NCBI RefSeq assembly: GCF_023016045.1
Contig: NZ_JALKAP010000010.1
Coordinates: forward strand, 1 to 64,000
DNA length: 64,000 bases
Origin: Marinobacter sp. S6332
GTDB lineage: Bacteria; Pseudomonadota; Gammaproteobacteria; Pseudomonadales; Oleiphilaceae
Reading direction: 5' to 3'
The translations under genes and the position numbers were made by a program. Positions 22,001 to 31,372 of the stretch are shown here, piece after piece; position 1 is the first letter of the stretch; each line of letters opens with the position of its first letter. The notes under the pieces are model-generated. The model did not search any database. It was not told the DNA's origin and saw only the letters and a list, made by a program, of their open reading frames with translations.

Positions 22001-22705
22001 CTCTGATACGATTTTCTCATCACCTGTTTCCAAGTCCTTGGCGTACCCAGTTCCATTTCTTATTTGATAGCGTACGTAACTATCTTTTTGCTTAGGATCT
22101 GCGCTAGCCGACTTCAGCACATAATATGTAATTGGCCAATAGTATTTCCAAGTTGCGGTCACATCCCCGTCGCTTTCTATCCACCGATAACTTTGTTGCC
22201 TGCTTGTCAAGTCAAGCGTATCGGAATTGGAACCCTCGTGCCCAGGAAAATAATAAGCTTCGTCTGGCGAGGCCTGCGGCCACTGGGAGCGGTCACCTTT
22301 ATACCAAGGCTCATATGTTTTAGCGGAGTTGTAGAAAAAAGGATTGCTATCTGAAGATCGAAAATAACGATTAAACTCATTATTGTCATCAAAATCATAA
22401 ATGTAGGTTCTATTATAGCCATCATTAGAGTAATAACCAAATTTATACATGTCATCTACAGGCGGAAAAAGATAGCGTGCACCTTGGTTATAATCACCTT
22501 CAGGCACTTCAAACTGCATTGAACCCGAATCATCAATAATAAACATTATATTCGGTGCAACAGTCCCACCAAGGAAGGGAGGAAAGTCTGCAATTTCTAC
22601 AGGTGCAGCTAGAGCTGAGTTAAATGTGAATAGACCGAACACACAGGTTACCAAGCTTGTGCGCAACCTCGGAAAGTACAATAGACTATTAAATTTAGTT
22701 TTCAT
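19001..22705 (-). CDS. pilY1: type IV pilus tip adhesin/assembly protein PilY1
   Basis: Large secreted protein that caps the pilus and regulates extension and retraction. The 1234-aa product has a signal peptide ending near ALA (about residue 33) and a von Willebrand A-like N-terminal domain with the metal site DDSGSM (58-63). The C-terminal PilY1 beta-propeller starts around PDVIYVGANDGYLHGFD. A calcium-loop motif DLNRDGEFNESD lies near residue 1112. After it come a Pro/Asp/Glu-rich linker and CQGPAC close to the C-terminus. The start at 22705 is fixed by AGGAG; the Met at 22732 lacks one. No pilY2 gene follows. Confidence 0.93.
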   Translation of the reverse strand: MKTKFNSLLYFPRLRTSLVTCVFGLFTFNSALAAPVEIADFPPFLGGTVAPNIMFIIDDSGSMQFEVPEGDYNQGARYLFPPVDDMYKFGYYSNDGYNRTYIYDFDDNNEFNRYFRSSDSNPFFYNSAKTYEPWYKGDRSQWPQASPDEAYYFPGHEGSNSDTLDLTSRQQSYRWIESDGDVTATWKYYWPITYYVLKSASADPKQKDSYVRYQIRNGTGYAKDLETGDEKIVSEFKHDGGTRSVSEEIQNFANWFSYYRSRTLASRAGIGNAFSKQGEGMRVGYGRLNKGSGNVDGVNTSVIVNGVRLFKGSDREAFFNSLYTDGVPQEGTPLREALYRAGKYYERKGDSSPWAAEPGRSNSADHLECRQSFTILMTDGYRSGSLSNSVGNVDGNNATQIDDYKYVPTSPFKDSRSNTLADVAMHFWVRDLRDDLPNEVPVSSKAGNIDPAFWQHMVTFGVGLGVEGEIDAKTAFDAILDDSISVTWPSTDSDSGKVDDLLHAAVNGRGGFFNAADPDTFATKLAAVLSDIVSRVEESSTSAAASSAVLREDALSFSAGFRSTDWSGALQAAEILPGGARGRLIWDAEYGLESKGANGRNLYTYSAGAGVELKAIGNLSSAQESALNTATDGSVDDLGQARINWLRGDNAADSSFRDRLYVPSAAGGVSRLRLLGDVIGSDPQFAGKTNFGHRRLAGTEGSSYATYRASADYQDRPDVIYVGANDGYLHGFDSLTGEELFAYMPSELIQPDDGSNFAKINVLMESDYDHKYFVDGTPVIQDVYVDGQWKTILVGTMGVGGKTVFALDVSDPKNFSEADVLWEFTNSELGYGVESPQIAKLESGKWVAIFGNGYNSASNKSSLFVVDVSDGSLVARMDTGAGEADTPNGMSTPSVLVDQSTGLAKTAYVGDLLGNLWRADLTAGSLSAGSAISKLFSATSTDDTKQPITSAPSFARNPNGGPNDLVIVFGTGSYFRVTDSGDNQTQSLYGIFDNGSVSGIDRGDLLKQTITDETSTTYKVDKDGTLVPVEIDVRVVSAKEFVGTEDGWFMDLDKIAGERIVSSPSFPSGYPVERVRFSTLIPDNNDCGGGVDGYLMDMDLATGGQTEDPVFDLNRDGEFNESDNTVKNEKGESVGAGQGDGEGESSVVSGIRGVVSGEEIRVVLDNKTDLFVESVIVDLPNDYDGPVDPPTDPTPDDGDSEDPEDPEEPTTCQGPACGAAEGYNFGRQNWEELR

Positions 22706-22762
22706 TTTAATTCTCCTACACAACGCAATCAAAACTTTAGATTTCTGATTTAACGTTCTGGC

Positions 22763-23236
22763 TTAAAGTGGCTGGGGCATGAACATTGACTGTAGGATTG
22801 CTACGGATGATGCCGTGCCACCCTGACCACGAGATGTAACAGAAAAACGATCAAAGCAGGCAGCACCAGCCTCAAGACTCGGGCAAAATGTCGATATCCA
22901 ACCAATATGATATGAAGGATCTTCAGATAGCTGGGCATCACCAGTATTTACGGCCACCGCATTGGCTCCCGCGCCATTCCAAACACTAGGGTCGTCAAGC
23001 CTATCGTTCGTGAGTGCTGTCAAAGTATTTGCAATCAACCAATTCTCCCCAACTCTTAGAGCGCGCTCACTGGCTTGAAAAGCTATATTTCTATCGTGCA
23101 GGTTAGAAGCCATTCGCTCCTGAAGAATGGTGCCTTGCATGCTGCCCACCCCTATTAGGGAAATAAGCAGAAGCATGATTAAAGATATTATTAAAGCGCT
23201 ACCCGCTTGTGATGACGGCGATAAGCTAATATTCAT
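22763..23236 (-). CDS. pilX: minor pilin-like assembly protein PilX
   Basis: A 157-aa prepilin-like protein. The short leader ends in Gly and is followed by the hydrophobic SALIISLIMLLLISLIGVGSM, then LQERMASNLHDRNIAFQASERAL, typical of PilX. There is no Glu at mature position 5, a feature also seen in GspK-like tip pseudopilins. It lies between pilW (5-nt gap) and pilY1 (57-nt gap) in the minor-pilin operon. Confidence 0.9.
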   Translation of the reverse strand: MNISLSPSSQAGSALIISLIMLLLISLIGVGSMQGTILQERMASNLHDRNIAFQASERALRVGENWLIANTLTALTNDRLDDPSVWNGAGANAVAVNTGDAQLSEDPSYHIGWISTFCPSLEAGAACFDRFSVTSRGQGGTASSVAILQSMFMPQPL

Positions 23237-23241
23237 GGTCT

Positions 23242-24369
23242 TTATTCCAAACGGTTTCTAAGTCCAATTGTAGAAGTCGCAACAAGCCTCGCTCGGCGAT
23301 CCTCCAATGTAGTCACTTCCGTTCCAAGCAGGTTGAAAACTCGCTGAAGCTTCTCGCTGTTCGCTCCGTTTTCGCTTCGCACAACAAAAGCTACCCTTAC
23401 ACTGACGACATCTTCCCAGCTAGTAACGTTGTCCGCTGTCGTGTAACTATCCGCGCGCTTCAGAACTCCACTTGAAAGGCCATAAAGAATTTGCATAGAC
23501 TCGACACCCGCGACCAGCTCTTGCGGACCTTCCGCCCTGGCGTCCAATCTTTGTCGGTACAAAACCGGCGTGCTATTTCCAGAAGCGTCATTACGAACAC
23601 CAATGTAATAAGCAACCGTACTATAAGAGGCAATTCGAGCCTCCGTACCATAAGCTAAGTCAAAGCTTGCAGGCGCAGCATTACCCGGCGCGGAGGCTCC
23701 GCCTGCTATACTTACTGAACTATCACCATCGGTAGCAGTGTTCTGAAAGAGCTCGCCAGCCGAACAGTCATCGGTTACTGCCAGAACAACTTGCCCTTCT
23801 GGCAGCCCGGATGCCGCACCCAAGTTGATTTGAGCTGCCGTGCTGCCTGTCACATCTACCGGCAGTGTTTGCACGCTGTTAACAATGAGTACATCAGTGG
23901 CTTTGACCACCTCTCCAGTAATTTCAACCGGGAATGTTCCGGCACCCGATCCCTCAGTCCAATCACCTGAACCTGCAGCTACAGAGTCTACTGCGTTATA
24001 AGCGGCGCCGATTCCGGTCCCAGCTGCTTCCCAGCCAAGAACTCCATCTCCAACAGGAACTACTCGCGCAAGGTTAAGCTTATCGTCGACTTCGCCTGCA
24101 CTTTGGAGGCACGCTAAACCTCCGGCAGAACGCACATCTCGCTGCATCATCGACGACACAAACCGGATATTCTCCTGACCATGAGCAATAGCGTCCGTGA
24201 GTCGGTAGCTCTGGCTAGTGCCTAAGTACACTTGCGTTGCACCAAGAGTGAGGATAATACCGAGCAACATCGCTATCATGAGCTCAATCAAAGAAAGCCC
24301 CGCCATTTTGCTCGGAATTAGCTGCTGTACAAATAGTGGCTTTTCCCGCTTAAGCTGGTGATTCATCAT
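23242..24369 (-). CDS. pilW: minor pilin-like assembly protein PilW
   Basis: A 375-aa prepilin with an unusually long leader of about 24 residues (MMNHQLKREK...PSKMAG), then LSLIELMIAMLLGIILTLGA with Glu at +5. The PilW signature downstream includes QENIRFVSSMMQRDVRSAG. It takes part in the minor-pilin priming complex with PilV, PilX, FimU and PilE. Its start codon overlaps the pilV stop by one base (TAATG), implying coupled translation. Confidence 0.92.
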   Translation of the reverse strand: MMNHQLKREKPLFVQQLIPSKMAGLSLIELMIAMLLGIILTLGATQVYLGTSQSYRLTDAIAHGQENIRFVSSMMQRDVRSAGGLACLQSAGEVDDKLNLARVVPVGDGVLGWEAAGTGIGAAYNAVDSVAAGSGDWTEGSGAGTFPVEITGEVVKATDVLIVNSVQTLPVDVTGSTAAQINLGAASGLPEGQVVLAVTDDCSAGELFQNTATDGDSSVSIAGGASAPGNAAPASFDLAYGTEARIASYSTVAYYIGVRNDASGNSTPVLYRQRLDARAEGPQELVAGVESMQILYGLSSGVLKRADSYTTADNVTSWEDVVSVRVAFVVRSENGANSEKLQRVFNLLGTEVTTLEDRRARLVATSTIGLRNRLE

Positions 24370-24830
24370 TAAATTACCGTCCTTAAAGTCACGGCCACCC
24401 CATCAGGATCTGCTTTAGTCCAGTCAACGACAACGACAACCTCCCCAGTTCCGTTGTCTACACTCACAGTTGCTTCACCTTCTGGCAACAAGCAAACAAT
24501 TAGGTTAGACCACTCAGCAACGTCGTTATCCCTGACCGATCCCGTTGCTTCCGGCGCATAATCGGTAGCGCAGGAGGTTGTAGCGGGGTCGACCGAAATA
24601 CCATTATAATTAATAGCATTACTGCGGTTCGCTCTAATCCTATCCATCATATCGGCTGTCAATAAAATTGCCTGAGTTCTTTGCTCAGCACCATTCGTCA
24701 TCTGGCTCGACTGAACTTGCATGGCGGCCATTCCGAGAAGCCCTACGGCAAGCACCAGCACGGCAACTAAGACCTCTATCAAGGCTATGCCTGTCTCTTT
24801 AATTTTGTATTGGCTCATAGTTAATTTCAT
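24369..24830 (-). CDS. pilV: minor type IV pilin PilV
   Basis: A 153-aa prepilin. The leader ends in KETG, then IALIEVLVAVLVLAVGLLGM with Glu at +5, the standard PilV start. The mature region contains the PilV stretch QRTQAILLTADMMDRIRANR. GAGG is 6 nt before the ATG at 24830; a second in-frame ATG at 24818 is possible. It follows fimU by 10 nt and overlaps pilW by 1 nt. Confidence 0.92.
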   Translation of the reverse strand: MKLTMSQYKIKETGIALIEVLVAVLVLAVGLLGMAAMQVQSSQMTNGAEQRTQAILLTADMMDRIRANRSNAINYNGISVDPATTSCATDYAPEATGSVRDNDVAEWSNLIVCLLPEGEATVSVDNGTGEVVVVVDWTKADPDGVAVTLRTVI

Positions 24831-24840
24831 ACCCAGCCTC

Positions 24841-25341
24841 TTAACTGCAGTCTTCTAAAGTGACTGTCGCACGACCAGCCATTGAGATAGATACGCGGCG
24901 CATGCGGGCACTACCCGACGTGCAGGTAGGTGGCTCTAGCTCGATATTTACAACGGCGTTTGGCGCTATTTTGTAACCGCGACCGTCAAACGTTACTCCC
25001 GCTACTCCACCTTGGCTTACGCTAACCCCCTCAAGAGCAGGAAAGCGCTTTATGATCGTGCCAGTGTCACAGTCGTTAACGCCCAAGCCGCCATCGATAA
25101 CACACCACCCGTTAACAAACCCTCCCGGTTCATTCTGTATCGAAAAAGGAGTTCCCTGCTTTACGGCTTCGCTTCTCGCCAAATTCACTGCCGCCAATAG
25201 TGTATTGGCTTGAGTTGTAACACGACTATTTTCAATCATGTTTACAAATGATGGCGCAGCCAAGGCCATCATGATGGCGAGAACGGCGATCGTTACCAGC
25301 AACTCTATTAGGGTAAAACCACTGTTTATCCGAGTGCGCAT
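24841..25341 (-). CDS. fimU: minor type IV pilin FimU (GspH/FimT family)
   Basis: A 166-aa prepilin and first gene of the minor-pilin operon. The leader MRTRINSG is followed by FTLIELLVTIAVLAIMMALA with Glu at +5. The GspH domain follows, with ANTLLAAVNLARSEAVKQG and four cysteines in the globular part (WCVIDG, NDCDTG, PTCTSG, LEDCS). FimU is thought to couple the tip complex to the major pilin. The gap upstream (25342-25438) must hold its promoter, but I see no convincing consensus there. Confidence 0.88.
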   Translation of the reverse strand: MRTRINSGFTLIELLVTIAVLAIMMALAAPSFVNMIENSRVTTQANTLLAAVNLARSEAVKQGTPFSIQNEPGGFVNGWCVIDGGLGVNDCDTGTIIKRFPALEGVSVSQGGVAGVTFDGRGYKIAPNAVVNIELEPPTCTSGSARMRRVSISMAGRATVTLEDCS

Positions 25342-25438
25342 AAAAACAGAACCTCTATTAATGTCAGCTTTAGATTACAAAACTCTCATGTGAATAAACA
25401 TCGAAAATCGACCAGCGGATTAAAACCGATGATGAGCG

Positions 25439-25494
25439 GCACTCAGGCAACAAAAAAGCGTGACCGAAGCCACGCTTTTTTGTTGCCTGAGTGC
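25439..25494 (-). terminator. long perfect-stem terminator after ispH
   Basis: A perfect 24-bp inverted repeat (25439-25462 with 25471-25494) with an 8-nt loop. The inner part, AAAAAAGCGTG/CACGCTTTTTT, is a standard terminator with T-runs on both strands. The outer 13 bp (GCACTCAGGCAAC) extend it well beyond a usual terminator. It closes the ileS-lspA-fkpB-ispH transcript before fimU. Confidence 0.85.
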
Positions 25495-25529
25495 TTTGTC
25501 GTACCGGCACACCCTCACACTAGCAAAAG

Positions 25530-26483
25530 CTACTCAACTTCAACCACATCAATCCGCAACTCTCTAGGCATAGAGAAAACAATATTCTCCTCCCGCCCGG
25601 CAATCTCCTCCGGCACGCTGCCACCAAGATCGCGCAGGCGGCCAATTACGTCATTGACCAAAACTTCCGGAGCTGAAGCGCCTGCGGTTACGCCGACTGA
25701 CTTTTTGCCTTCCAGCCATTGCGGGTCAATTTGCGAGGCTTCGTCGATCAGGTAGGCCGGGGTGCCCATCCGCTCCGCCAGTTCGCGCAAGCGGTTGGAA
25801 TTAGAACTATTGGGAGAGCCTACCACCAGCATCAAATCACAGTCACCAGCGAGTTGTTTTACCGCATCCTGCCGGTTTTGGGTGGCGTAACAAATGTCGT
25901 CTTTACGCGGGCCTTCGATCAGCGGGAACCTTGCTCGCAGGGCATCGATCACTCGGGCCGTGTCGTCCATGGAGAGTGTTGTCTGGGTAACGTAGGATAC
26001 GTGTGCTGGGTCTTTTACCTCCAGCTTCGAGACATCGTCTTCGTTCTCCACCAAATAGATATCGCCACCGGTACTGTGGTCGTACTGGCCCATGGTGCCT
26101 TCCACCTCCGGATGGCCGTGGTGGCCGATCAGGATGCACTCGCGACCGTCGCGGCTGTAGCGCATCACTTCTAGGTGCACTTTGGTGACCAGCGGACAGG
26201 TGGCGTCGAAGACTTTCAGGCCACGGCGGGCCGCTTCGTTCTGTACGGCCTGCGAGACACCATGGGCGCTGAAGATCACCAGTTTGTCGTCTGGCACCTC
26301 ATCCAACTCATCTACGAATATGGCACCCCGGTTACGAAGGTTGTCCACCACAAATTTGTTGTGTACCACCTCGTGGCGTACGTATATGGGCGCACCGAAC
26401 ACGTCCAGAGCACGATTTACTATCTCGATGGCGCGATCTACGCCTGCACAAAAACCACGGGGGTTTGCCAGTCTTATTTGCAT
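25530..26483 (-). CDS. ispH: 4-hydroxy-3-methylbut-2-enyl diphosphate reductase
   Basis: Last enzyme of the MEP pathway, an iron-sulfur reductase giving IPP and DMAPP for isoprenoids. The 317-aa protein shows the cluster-binding cysteines in [13 protein letters not shown], in [11 protein letters not shown] and in [11 protein letters not shown], plus [12 protein letters not shown]. It is the last gene of the operon after fkpB, 2 nt apart, and ispB downstream in the window uses its products. Confidence 0.97.
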   Translation of the reverse strand: MQIRLANPRGFCAGVDRAIEIVNRALDVFGAPIYVRHEVVHNKFVVDNLRNRGAIFVDELDEVPDDKLVIFSAHGVSQAVQNEAARRGLKVFDATCPLVTKVHLEVMRYSRDGRECILIGHHGHPEVEGTMGQYDHSTGGDIYLVENEDDVSKLEVKDPAHVSYVTQTTLSMDDTARVIDALRARFPLIEGPRKDDICYATQNRQDAVKQLAGDCDLMLVVGSPNSSNSNRLRELAERMGTPAYLIDEASQIDPQWLEGKKSVGVTAGASAPEVLVNDVIGRLRDLGGSVPEEIAGREENIVFSMPRELRIDVVEVE

Positions 26484-26485
26484 AA

Positions 26486-26938
26486 TCAGTGCGTCTGTCC
26501 TGCCGGTTCTACGTCAATGATTTCTACGTCGAAGGTCAGTGTACGTCCGGACAGTGGATGATTGAAGTCCACTTCTACTTGATCACCTTCCACACGGCTC
26601 ACCACACCCGGCAGCTCTTGTTGGCGTGCATCAGCGAACGAGATCATCACACCTGGCTCCAGCACCATATCTGCACTGAATTCATGCCGCTTAAACGTCT
26701 GTACGTTGTTGGGGTTACGCTGGCCAAACGCCTTCTCCGGCGGCACGTTGTGGCTGGCCTTGTCGCCAGCTTTCATGCCCATCAGGTAGGCTTCAAAGTT
26801 CTCTGGCAGGCTTTCATCACCAATCTCCAGAGTTGCCGCATCTTTATCGAAGGTGGAGTCAATCACTTCGCCGCTCTCGAATTTCAGTGCAAAGTGCAAG
26901 GTTACTCGTGTCCCTTTATCTATTGGCAGTTCTTTCAT
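26486..26938 (-). CDS. fkpB: FKBP-type peptidyl-prolyl isomerase FkpB (SlpA)
   Basis: A 150-aa SlyD-like FKBP with an inserted IF (chaperone) domain. Family features include the start [18 protein letters not shown], the [23 protein letters not shown] stretch before the IF domain, and [18 protein letters not shown] at the C-terminus. It lacks the His-rich tail of SlyD. It lies between lspA and ispH, the conserved gammaproteobacterial order. Confidence 0.93.
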   Translation of the reverse strand: MKELPIDKGTRVTLHFALKFESGEVIDSTFDKDAATLEIGDESLPENFEAYLMGMKAGDKASHNVPPEKAFGQRNPNNVQTFKRHEFSADMVLEPGVMISFADARQQELPGVVSRVEGDQVEVDFNHPLSGRTLTFDVEIIDVEPAGQTH

Positions 26939-26946
26939 GGGCTTTA

Positions 26947-27468
26947 TTACCTCCCGTTCGCAGGCGTGTCGGAATCGGCAGGCTTGCGGAACATATCAAG
27001 AATCATCATGGCTGCACCTATGGTAATGGCGGTGTCGGCCAGATTAAATGCGGGAAAGTGCCAGTCCTGCCAATAGAAATGCAGAAAGTCGACAACGTAA
27101 CCGTGCACAACCCGGTCGTATACGTTGCCAAGAGCACCACCCAGAATCAGTACTATGGCGATAGCGGTCCAGGTTTCATGGCGCTGCAGGTTTTTCAACC
27201 AACCGACCAATACCACGCTGACCACCAGCGCCAAGACGACAAAGAACCAGCGCTGCCAACCGGCCGCTCCTGCCAGAAAGCTGAATGCCGCTCCGGTATT
27301 GTGCAGCAGTGTCAGGTTGAACAGCGGAATAACCGGCACCGGATCGCCGTAGGTCAGCATAGCCGTCGCCATGGCTTTGGTGCCCAGATCTAGCACGACC
27401 ACAAGCGCAGCCAGCCACAGCCACTTCAGCTTTGTTCCGGTAACGGGTTCATTCATTACTGCATCCAT
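26947..27468 (-). CDS. lspA: lipoprotein signal peptidase (signal peptidase II)
   Basis: Aspartic membrane protease that cuts signal peptides from diacylated prolipoproteins such as BamD. The 173-aa protein has four membrane segments, with the catalytic aspartates in GALGNVYDRV and HFPAFNLADTAI, and the conserved NTGAAFSFLAG. The ATG overlaps the ileS stop (TGATG); a second in-frame ATG at 27456 is possible. It is in the ileS-lspA-fkpB-ispH operon. Confidence 0.96.
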   Translation of the reverse strand: MDAVMNEPVTGTKLKWLWLAALVVVLDLGTKAMATAMLTYGDPVPVIPLFNLTLLHNTGAAFSFLAGAAGWQRWFFVVLALVVSVVLVGWLKNLQRHETWTAIAIVLILGGALGNVYDRVVHGYVVDFLHFYWQDWHFPAFNLADTAITIGAAMMILDMFRKPADSDTPANGR

Positions 27469-30287
27469 CAGGCAAACGAGCGGGTTTCACCCACCCCTTC
27501 CACGTTCGTGATACAGCGGCCACACAGGTCTTCATGCTCAGCGTTGGCTCCCACATCTTCCCGATGGTGCCAGCAGCGCTCGCACTTGCCATGAGAGGCC
27601 GGTGTAACCTTTACGCGCAACCCTTCGTAGCCTGTCATCTCAGCACTACCCGCTTCGGATACCGGTCTTATGGTAGCTTCGGAGGTAATCAGCACAAAAC
27701 GCAATTCTTCTCCAAGAAACTCCAAATCGGCGGCCAAGTCGCCTTCACAATACAAGGTGACTTCGGCGCTCAGAGAGCCTTTGATCTCGCCCCGGGCACG
27801 GGCTTCTTCCATGCACTTGTTTACAGCTTCTTTCACACCGTAGATCCTGCGCCAATAGTCGCGGCCCAACTCGGCGTCGTCAGGCAATGCGGTAAGCCCC
27901 TCGTACCAGGTTTCGTAGAACACGGTATCGCCGCGCTGTCCTGGCAAGTGCTGCCAGATTTCGTCAGCAGTGAAGCTCAGAATCGGCGCAATCCAGCGCA
28001 CAAGCGCCTCAGCTACGTGGTACAGCGCAGTCTGGCAGGAGCGCCGTGCCAGACTGTCTGCCTGAGTGGTGTACTGACGATCTTTGATGATATCGAGATA
28101 AAAGCCGCCCAACGTCGCTTCGCAGAAGCTGTAAACTTTCTGGTAAATCCGCAGGAAGGCGTAGTTGCCATAGTCCTCATGCAATTCATTCTGGAGCTGC
28201 AGGGCTCGATCCACCATCCAGCGATCCAAAGCGATCATATCTTCCGGTGCAACCATGTGTTGTTCAGGATCAAACCCTGTGAGGTTGCTCAACAAGAAAC
28301 GCGAGGTATTTCGGATACGGCGATACCCGTCGGCTGTCTGCCGCAGGATGTCCTTGGAGACGGTCATTTCGCCGCTGTAGTCGGTCGCTGAAACCCATAA
28401 GCGGAGAATGTCTGCACCCAGCTCGTTCATGACCTCCTGAGGTGCAATCACGTTGCCCAGAGACTTGGACATTTTGAGGCCTTTACCGTCCACGGTGAAA
28501 CCGTGGGTTAGCACCTGCTTATAGGGCGCAACACCATTCATGGCGATGGAGGTCTTCAGTGAGGACTGGAACCAGCCGCGATGCTGGTCGGAGCCTTCAA
28601 GGTACATGTCAGCCGGGAACTGTCCGAGTTCCGGGCGCACACGCAGAACGGATTCGTGGGTAACCCCGGAATCGAACCAAACATCCAAGGTGTCCATCAC
28701 TTTCTCATAGTGATCGGCATCATCACCCAAGAGCTCACGGGCATCAATTTCATACCACGCATCAATACCGTCGGTTTCGATAGCCTGAGCCACTTTTTCA
28801 ATCAGGCTTTGGGTGTCCGGATGCAACTCCTGCGTTTCCTTATGGATAAACAGGGTGATGGGCACGCCCCAAGTACGCTGACGCGAGATACACCAATCTG
28901 GCGACTGCTGGAACATGGCCTCAATGCGATTCTGCCCCCAGGCAGGCACCCAGCGCACGCCTTTGATTGCCTCCAGTGCATCTGCGCGGAGATTTTCTTT
29001 CTCCATGCTGATAAACCACTGCGGTGTAGCACGGTAGATCAAAGGTGTTTTGGTGCGCCAGCAATGGGGGAAGCTATGGCGGAACTTTTCCTTGCGTACC
29101 AGCTTGCCTTCACGGGCCAGAGCCTCACATACCGGTTCGTCGGCCTTATACACATGAATGCCCGCAAACTCGCCAGTCGCACTGGTGTAGGTACCATCAG
29201 CCTGAACCATGTTCAGCGTGCCGATTCCATAATGTTTGCCAACCACGAAGTCTTCCATACCGTGATCAGGCGCAGTATGAACCGCACCGGTACCCGCTTC
29301 GATAGACACGTGGTCACCGAGAATCGCGGGCACCTGCTTGTCGTAAACGGGATGATGCAAGGCCAGATTCTCAAGATCTGCACCCAGACAATTGCCCAGC
29401 ACTTCATAGTCCTTGATTTCCCAGCGCGCCATAACGCCTTCTACCATGGCGGCCGCAAGAATCATGCGCTCCGGGCCGTTACCGGCATCAACTTGCACCA
29501 GCGCATAATCCAGATCGGCATTAAGCGATACCGCCTGATTCGCAGGGATGGTCCAAGGCGTGGTGGTCCAGATAACCACAGACACATCGCCTTGGCCCTT
29601 GTCGGTGCCGAACAGCGACAATGCCTTGGCCTGATCCACAGCGGTGAAACGCACATCAATTTGCGTCGACGTTTTGTCCTGATACTCCACCTCGGCTTCT
29701 GCCAGTGCGGACTGACCCACCACACTCCAGTAAACCGGCTTGAAGCCTCGAACCACATGTCCCTTGGCAACAATCTTGCCCAAAGCACGCACAATACCGG
29801 CTTCCACTTTCGGGTCCATGGTGAGATAGGGCTTGTCCCACTCACCCATGATACCAAGGCGGACAAAATCGGCTTTCTGGCCGGCAATCTGCTTGGTTGC
29901 ATAATCACGGCATGCCTGACGGAAGGTTTTATAATCAACCTTCACACCTGCCTTACCGATTTCCTGCTCAACCTTGTGCTCAATGGGTAAGCCGTGGCAA
30001 TCCCAACCCGGAACATAAGGCGCATCGAAGCCCATGAAGCCGCGGGATTTAACGATCATATCCTTCAGAATCTTATTAACCGCATGACCGATGTGAATGC
30101 TGCCATTAGCGTAGGGAGGACCATCATGAAGGATGAACTTTTCACGCCCTTCACGCTGCTGACGCAAGTTGGCATATACGTTTAAATCCTGCCAGCGCTT
30201 GAGCATTTCAGGCTCGCGCTTGGCCAGATTGCCGCGCATTGGAAACGCAGTTTCCGGCAGATTCAGGGTGTGCTTATAGTCGCTCAT
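27468..30287 (-). CDS. ileS: isoleucyl-tRNA synthetase
   Basis: Charges tRNA-Ile and edits misactivated valine. The 939-aa class I enzyme has HIGH at residues 65-68 ([12 protein letters not shown]), the CP1 editing domain in the first half ([14 protein letters not shown]), KMSKS in [11 protein letters not shown], and a C-terminal zinc finger ([10 protein letters not shown]...CGRCITNV). It follows ribF by 23 nt and overlaps lspA by one base. Confidence 0.98.
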   Translation of the reverse strand: MSDYKHTLNLPETAFPMRGNLAKREPEMLKRWQDLNVYANLRQQREGREKFILHDGPPYANGSIHIGHAVNKILKDMIVKSRGFMGFDAPYVPGWDCHGLPIEHKVEQEIGKAGVKVDYKTFRQACRDYATKQIAGQKADFVRLGIMGEWDKPYLTMDPKVEAGIVRALGKIVAKGHVVRGFKPVYWSVVGQSALAEAEVEYQDKTSTQIDVRFTAVDQAKALSLFGTDKGQGDVSVVIWTTTPWTIPANQAVSLNADLDYALVQVDAGNGPERMILAAAMVEGVMARWEIKDYEVLGNCLGADLENLALHHPVYDKQVPAILGDHVSIEAGTGAVHTAPDHGMEDFVVGKHYGIGTLNMVQADGTYTSATGEFAGIHVYKADEPVCEALAREGKLVRKEKFRHSFPHCWRTKTPLIYRATPQWFISMEKENLRADALEAIKGVRWVPAWGQNRIEAMFQQSPDWCISRQRTWGVPITLFIHKETQELHPDTQSLIEKVAQAIETDGIDAWYEIDARELLGDDADHYEKVMDTLDVWFDSGVTHESVLRVRPELGQFPADMYLEGSDQHRGWFQSSLKTSIAMNGVAPYKQVLTHGFTVDGKGLKMSKSLGNVIAPQEVMNELGADILRLWVSATDYSGEMTVSKDILRQTADGYRRIRNTSRFLLSNLTGFDPEQHMVAPEDMIALDRWMVDRALQLQNELHEDYGNYAFLRIYQKVYSFCEATLGGFYLDIIKDRQYTTQADSLARRSCQTALYHVAEALVRWIAPILSFTADEIWQHLPGQRGDTVFYETWYEGLTALPDDAELGRDYWRRIYGVKEAVNKCMEEARARGEIKGSLSAEVTLYCEGDLAADLEFLGEELRFVLITSEATIRPVSEAGSAEMTGYEGLRVKVTPASHGKCERCWHHREDVGANAEHEDLCGRCITNVEGVGETRSFA

Positions 30288-30310
30288 GGTTTGTGTGCGT
30301 ACTCTTTTGG

Positions 30311-31288
30311 TCAGTTTGGGTCAGTGTTTCTGTGTCCGGAGTGCTCGGCCAGCCAGGCTCTGGCTGCATCGAAATCTCGGGCTATCTGCGCCTTGAGCGC
30401 ATCGATGGATTCAAACTTTTCTTCATCCCGCAGGCCGTGGCGGAATACAACGTCAATTCGCTGGCCGTAAAGTGTGCCAGTAAAGTCAAACAGGTGCACC
30501 TCTAGCGCGGGTTGCTTGCCATCCACCGTTGGACGCAAGCCAATGTTGGCAATGCCGTCCTGCTTTACTCCGCCTTCAAGTGTAACGCCGACAACATACA
30601 CGCCCCGCAGAGCTGGCATTTTATCGAGCAGAATATTGGCGGTGGGCGATCCAATGCGGCGCCCCAACTGGCGACCATAAACCACTCGTCCGCGAATATG
30701 GTAGGGGCGCCCAAGTAGAGACTCGGCTTGGGCCAGCTTACTATCCAACAACAGGTTACGGATTCTGGTGCTACTAATACGCTCACCCGCAACAGTAACT
30801 GTGCGAGTGTTCTCAACTGAAAAGCCGGCGCTCTTGCCTACCTTTTCAAGTAACGCAAAGTCGCCAGCTCTATCGCAGCCAAAGCGGAAGTCGTCACCAA
30901 CGACAAGATGACGCACCGCAAGCCCGTCAATAAGGACGTTATCGATAAAACCCATTCCGGAATAACTGCGGAAGGTTCCGTCAAACTTTAGGCAAAGCAC
31001 AATATCAATACCGGCCGCCATGAGGGCTTCGAACTTTTGCCGAAACCCCATCAACCTTGGCGGCGCCTCCATGCCCTGAAAAAACTCTCTGGGCTGGGGC
31101 TCGAAAACCATGACCACTGACGGCAACCCCAAAGCACTGGCCTTGTTTTTGACCTGTTCGATAATGGTTTGATGGCCCAGATGAACGCCATCAAAGTTGC
31201 CTATAGTGGCAACACAGCCATTAGCCAGCGGTGAATTCACCTGTCTGGAGAGCATTTTCAGGTTGGTCAGGCCCCGGATCAGACGCAT
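30311..31288 (-). CDS. ribF: bifunctional riboflavin kinase / FAD synthetase
   Basis: Converts riboflavin to FMN and FMN to FAD. The N-terminal FMN-adenylyltransferase domain has [14 protein letters not shown]; the C-terminal kinase domain has [11 protein letters not shown] and GVYVVGVTL, with [10 protein letters not shown]. The start at 31288 (325 aa) is taken from the family's usual N-terminus (MRLIRGL) and GAAGG upstream; the Met at 31342 adds unrelated residues. It supplies FMN and FAD for flavoenzymes here such as gltB and ilvI. Confidence 0.95.
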   Translation of the reverse strand: MRLIRGLTNLKMLSRQVNSPLANGCVATIGNFDGVHLGHQTIIEQVKNKASALGLPSVVMVFEPQPREFFQGMEAPPRLMGFRQKFEALMAAGIDIVLCLKFDGTFRSYSGMGFIDNVLIDGLAVRHLVVGDDFRFGCDRAGDFALLEKVGKSAGFSVENTRTVTVAGERISSTRIRNLLLDSKLAQAESLLGRPYHIRGRVVYGRQLGRRIGSPTANILLDKMPALRGVYVVGVTLEGGVKQDGIANIGLRPTVDGKQPALEVHLFDFTGTLYGQRIDVVFRHGLRDEEKFESIDALKAQIARDFDAARAWLAEHSGHRNTDPN

Positions 31289-31372
31289 GCAATGCGAACC
31301 TTCATTTGCCAGTTGGCTTTCAACGCTTGATTGAGTATGCAAGACGCTGGTGAGAAAACGCGCGATTATACC

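Noticed and set aside
28581..29990. 469-aa open frame antisense to ileS
   Set aside because: It lies wholly inside the conserved ileS gene, shows no recognisable domain and no convincing ribosome-binding site; long antisense frames are common opposite GC-rich genes.
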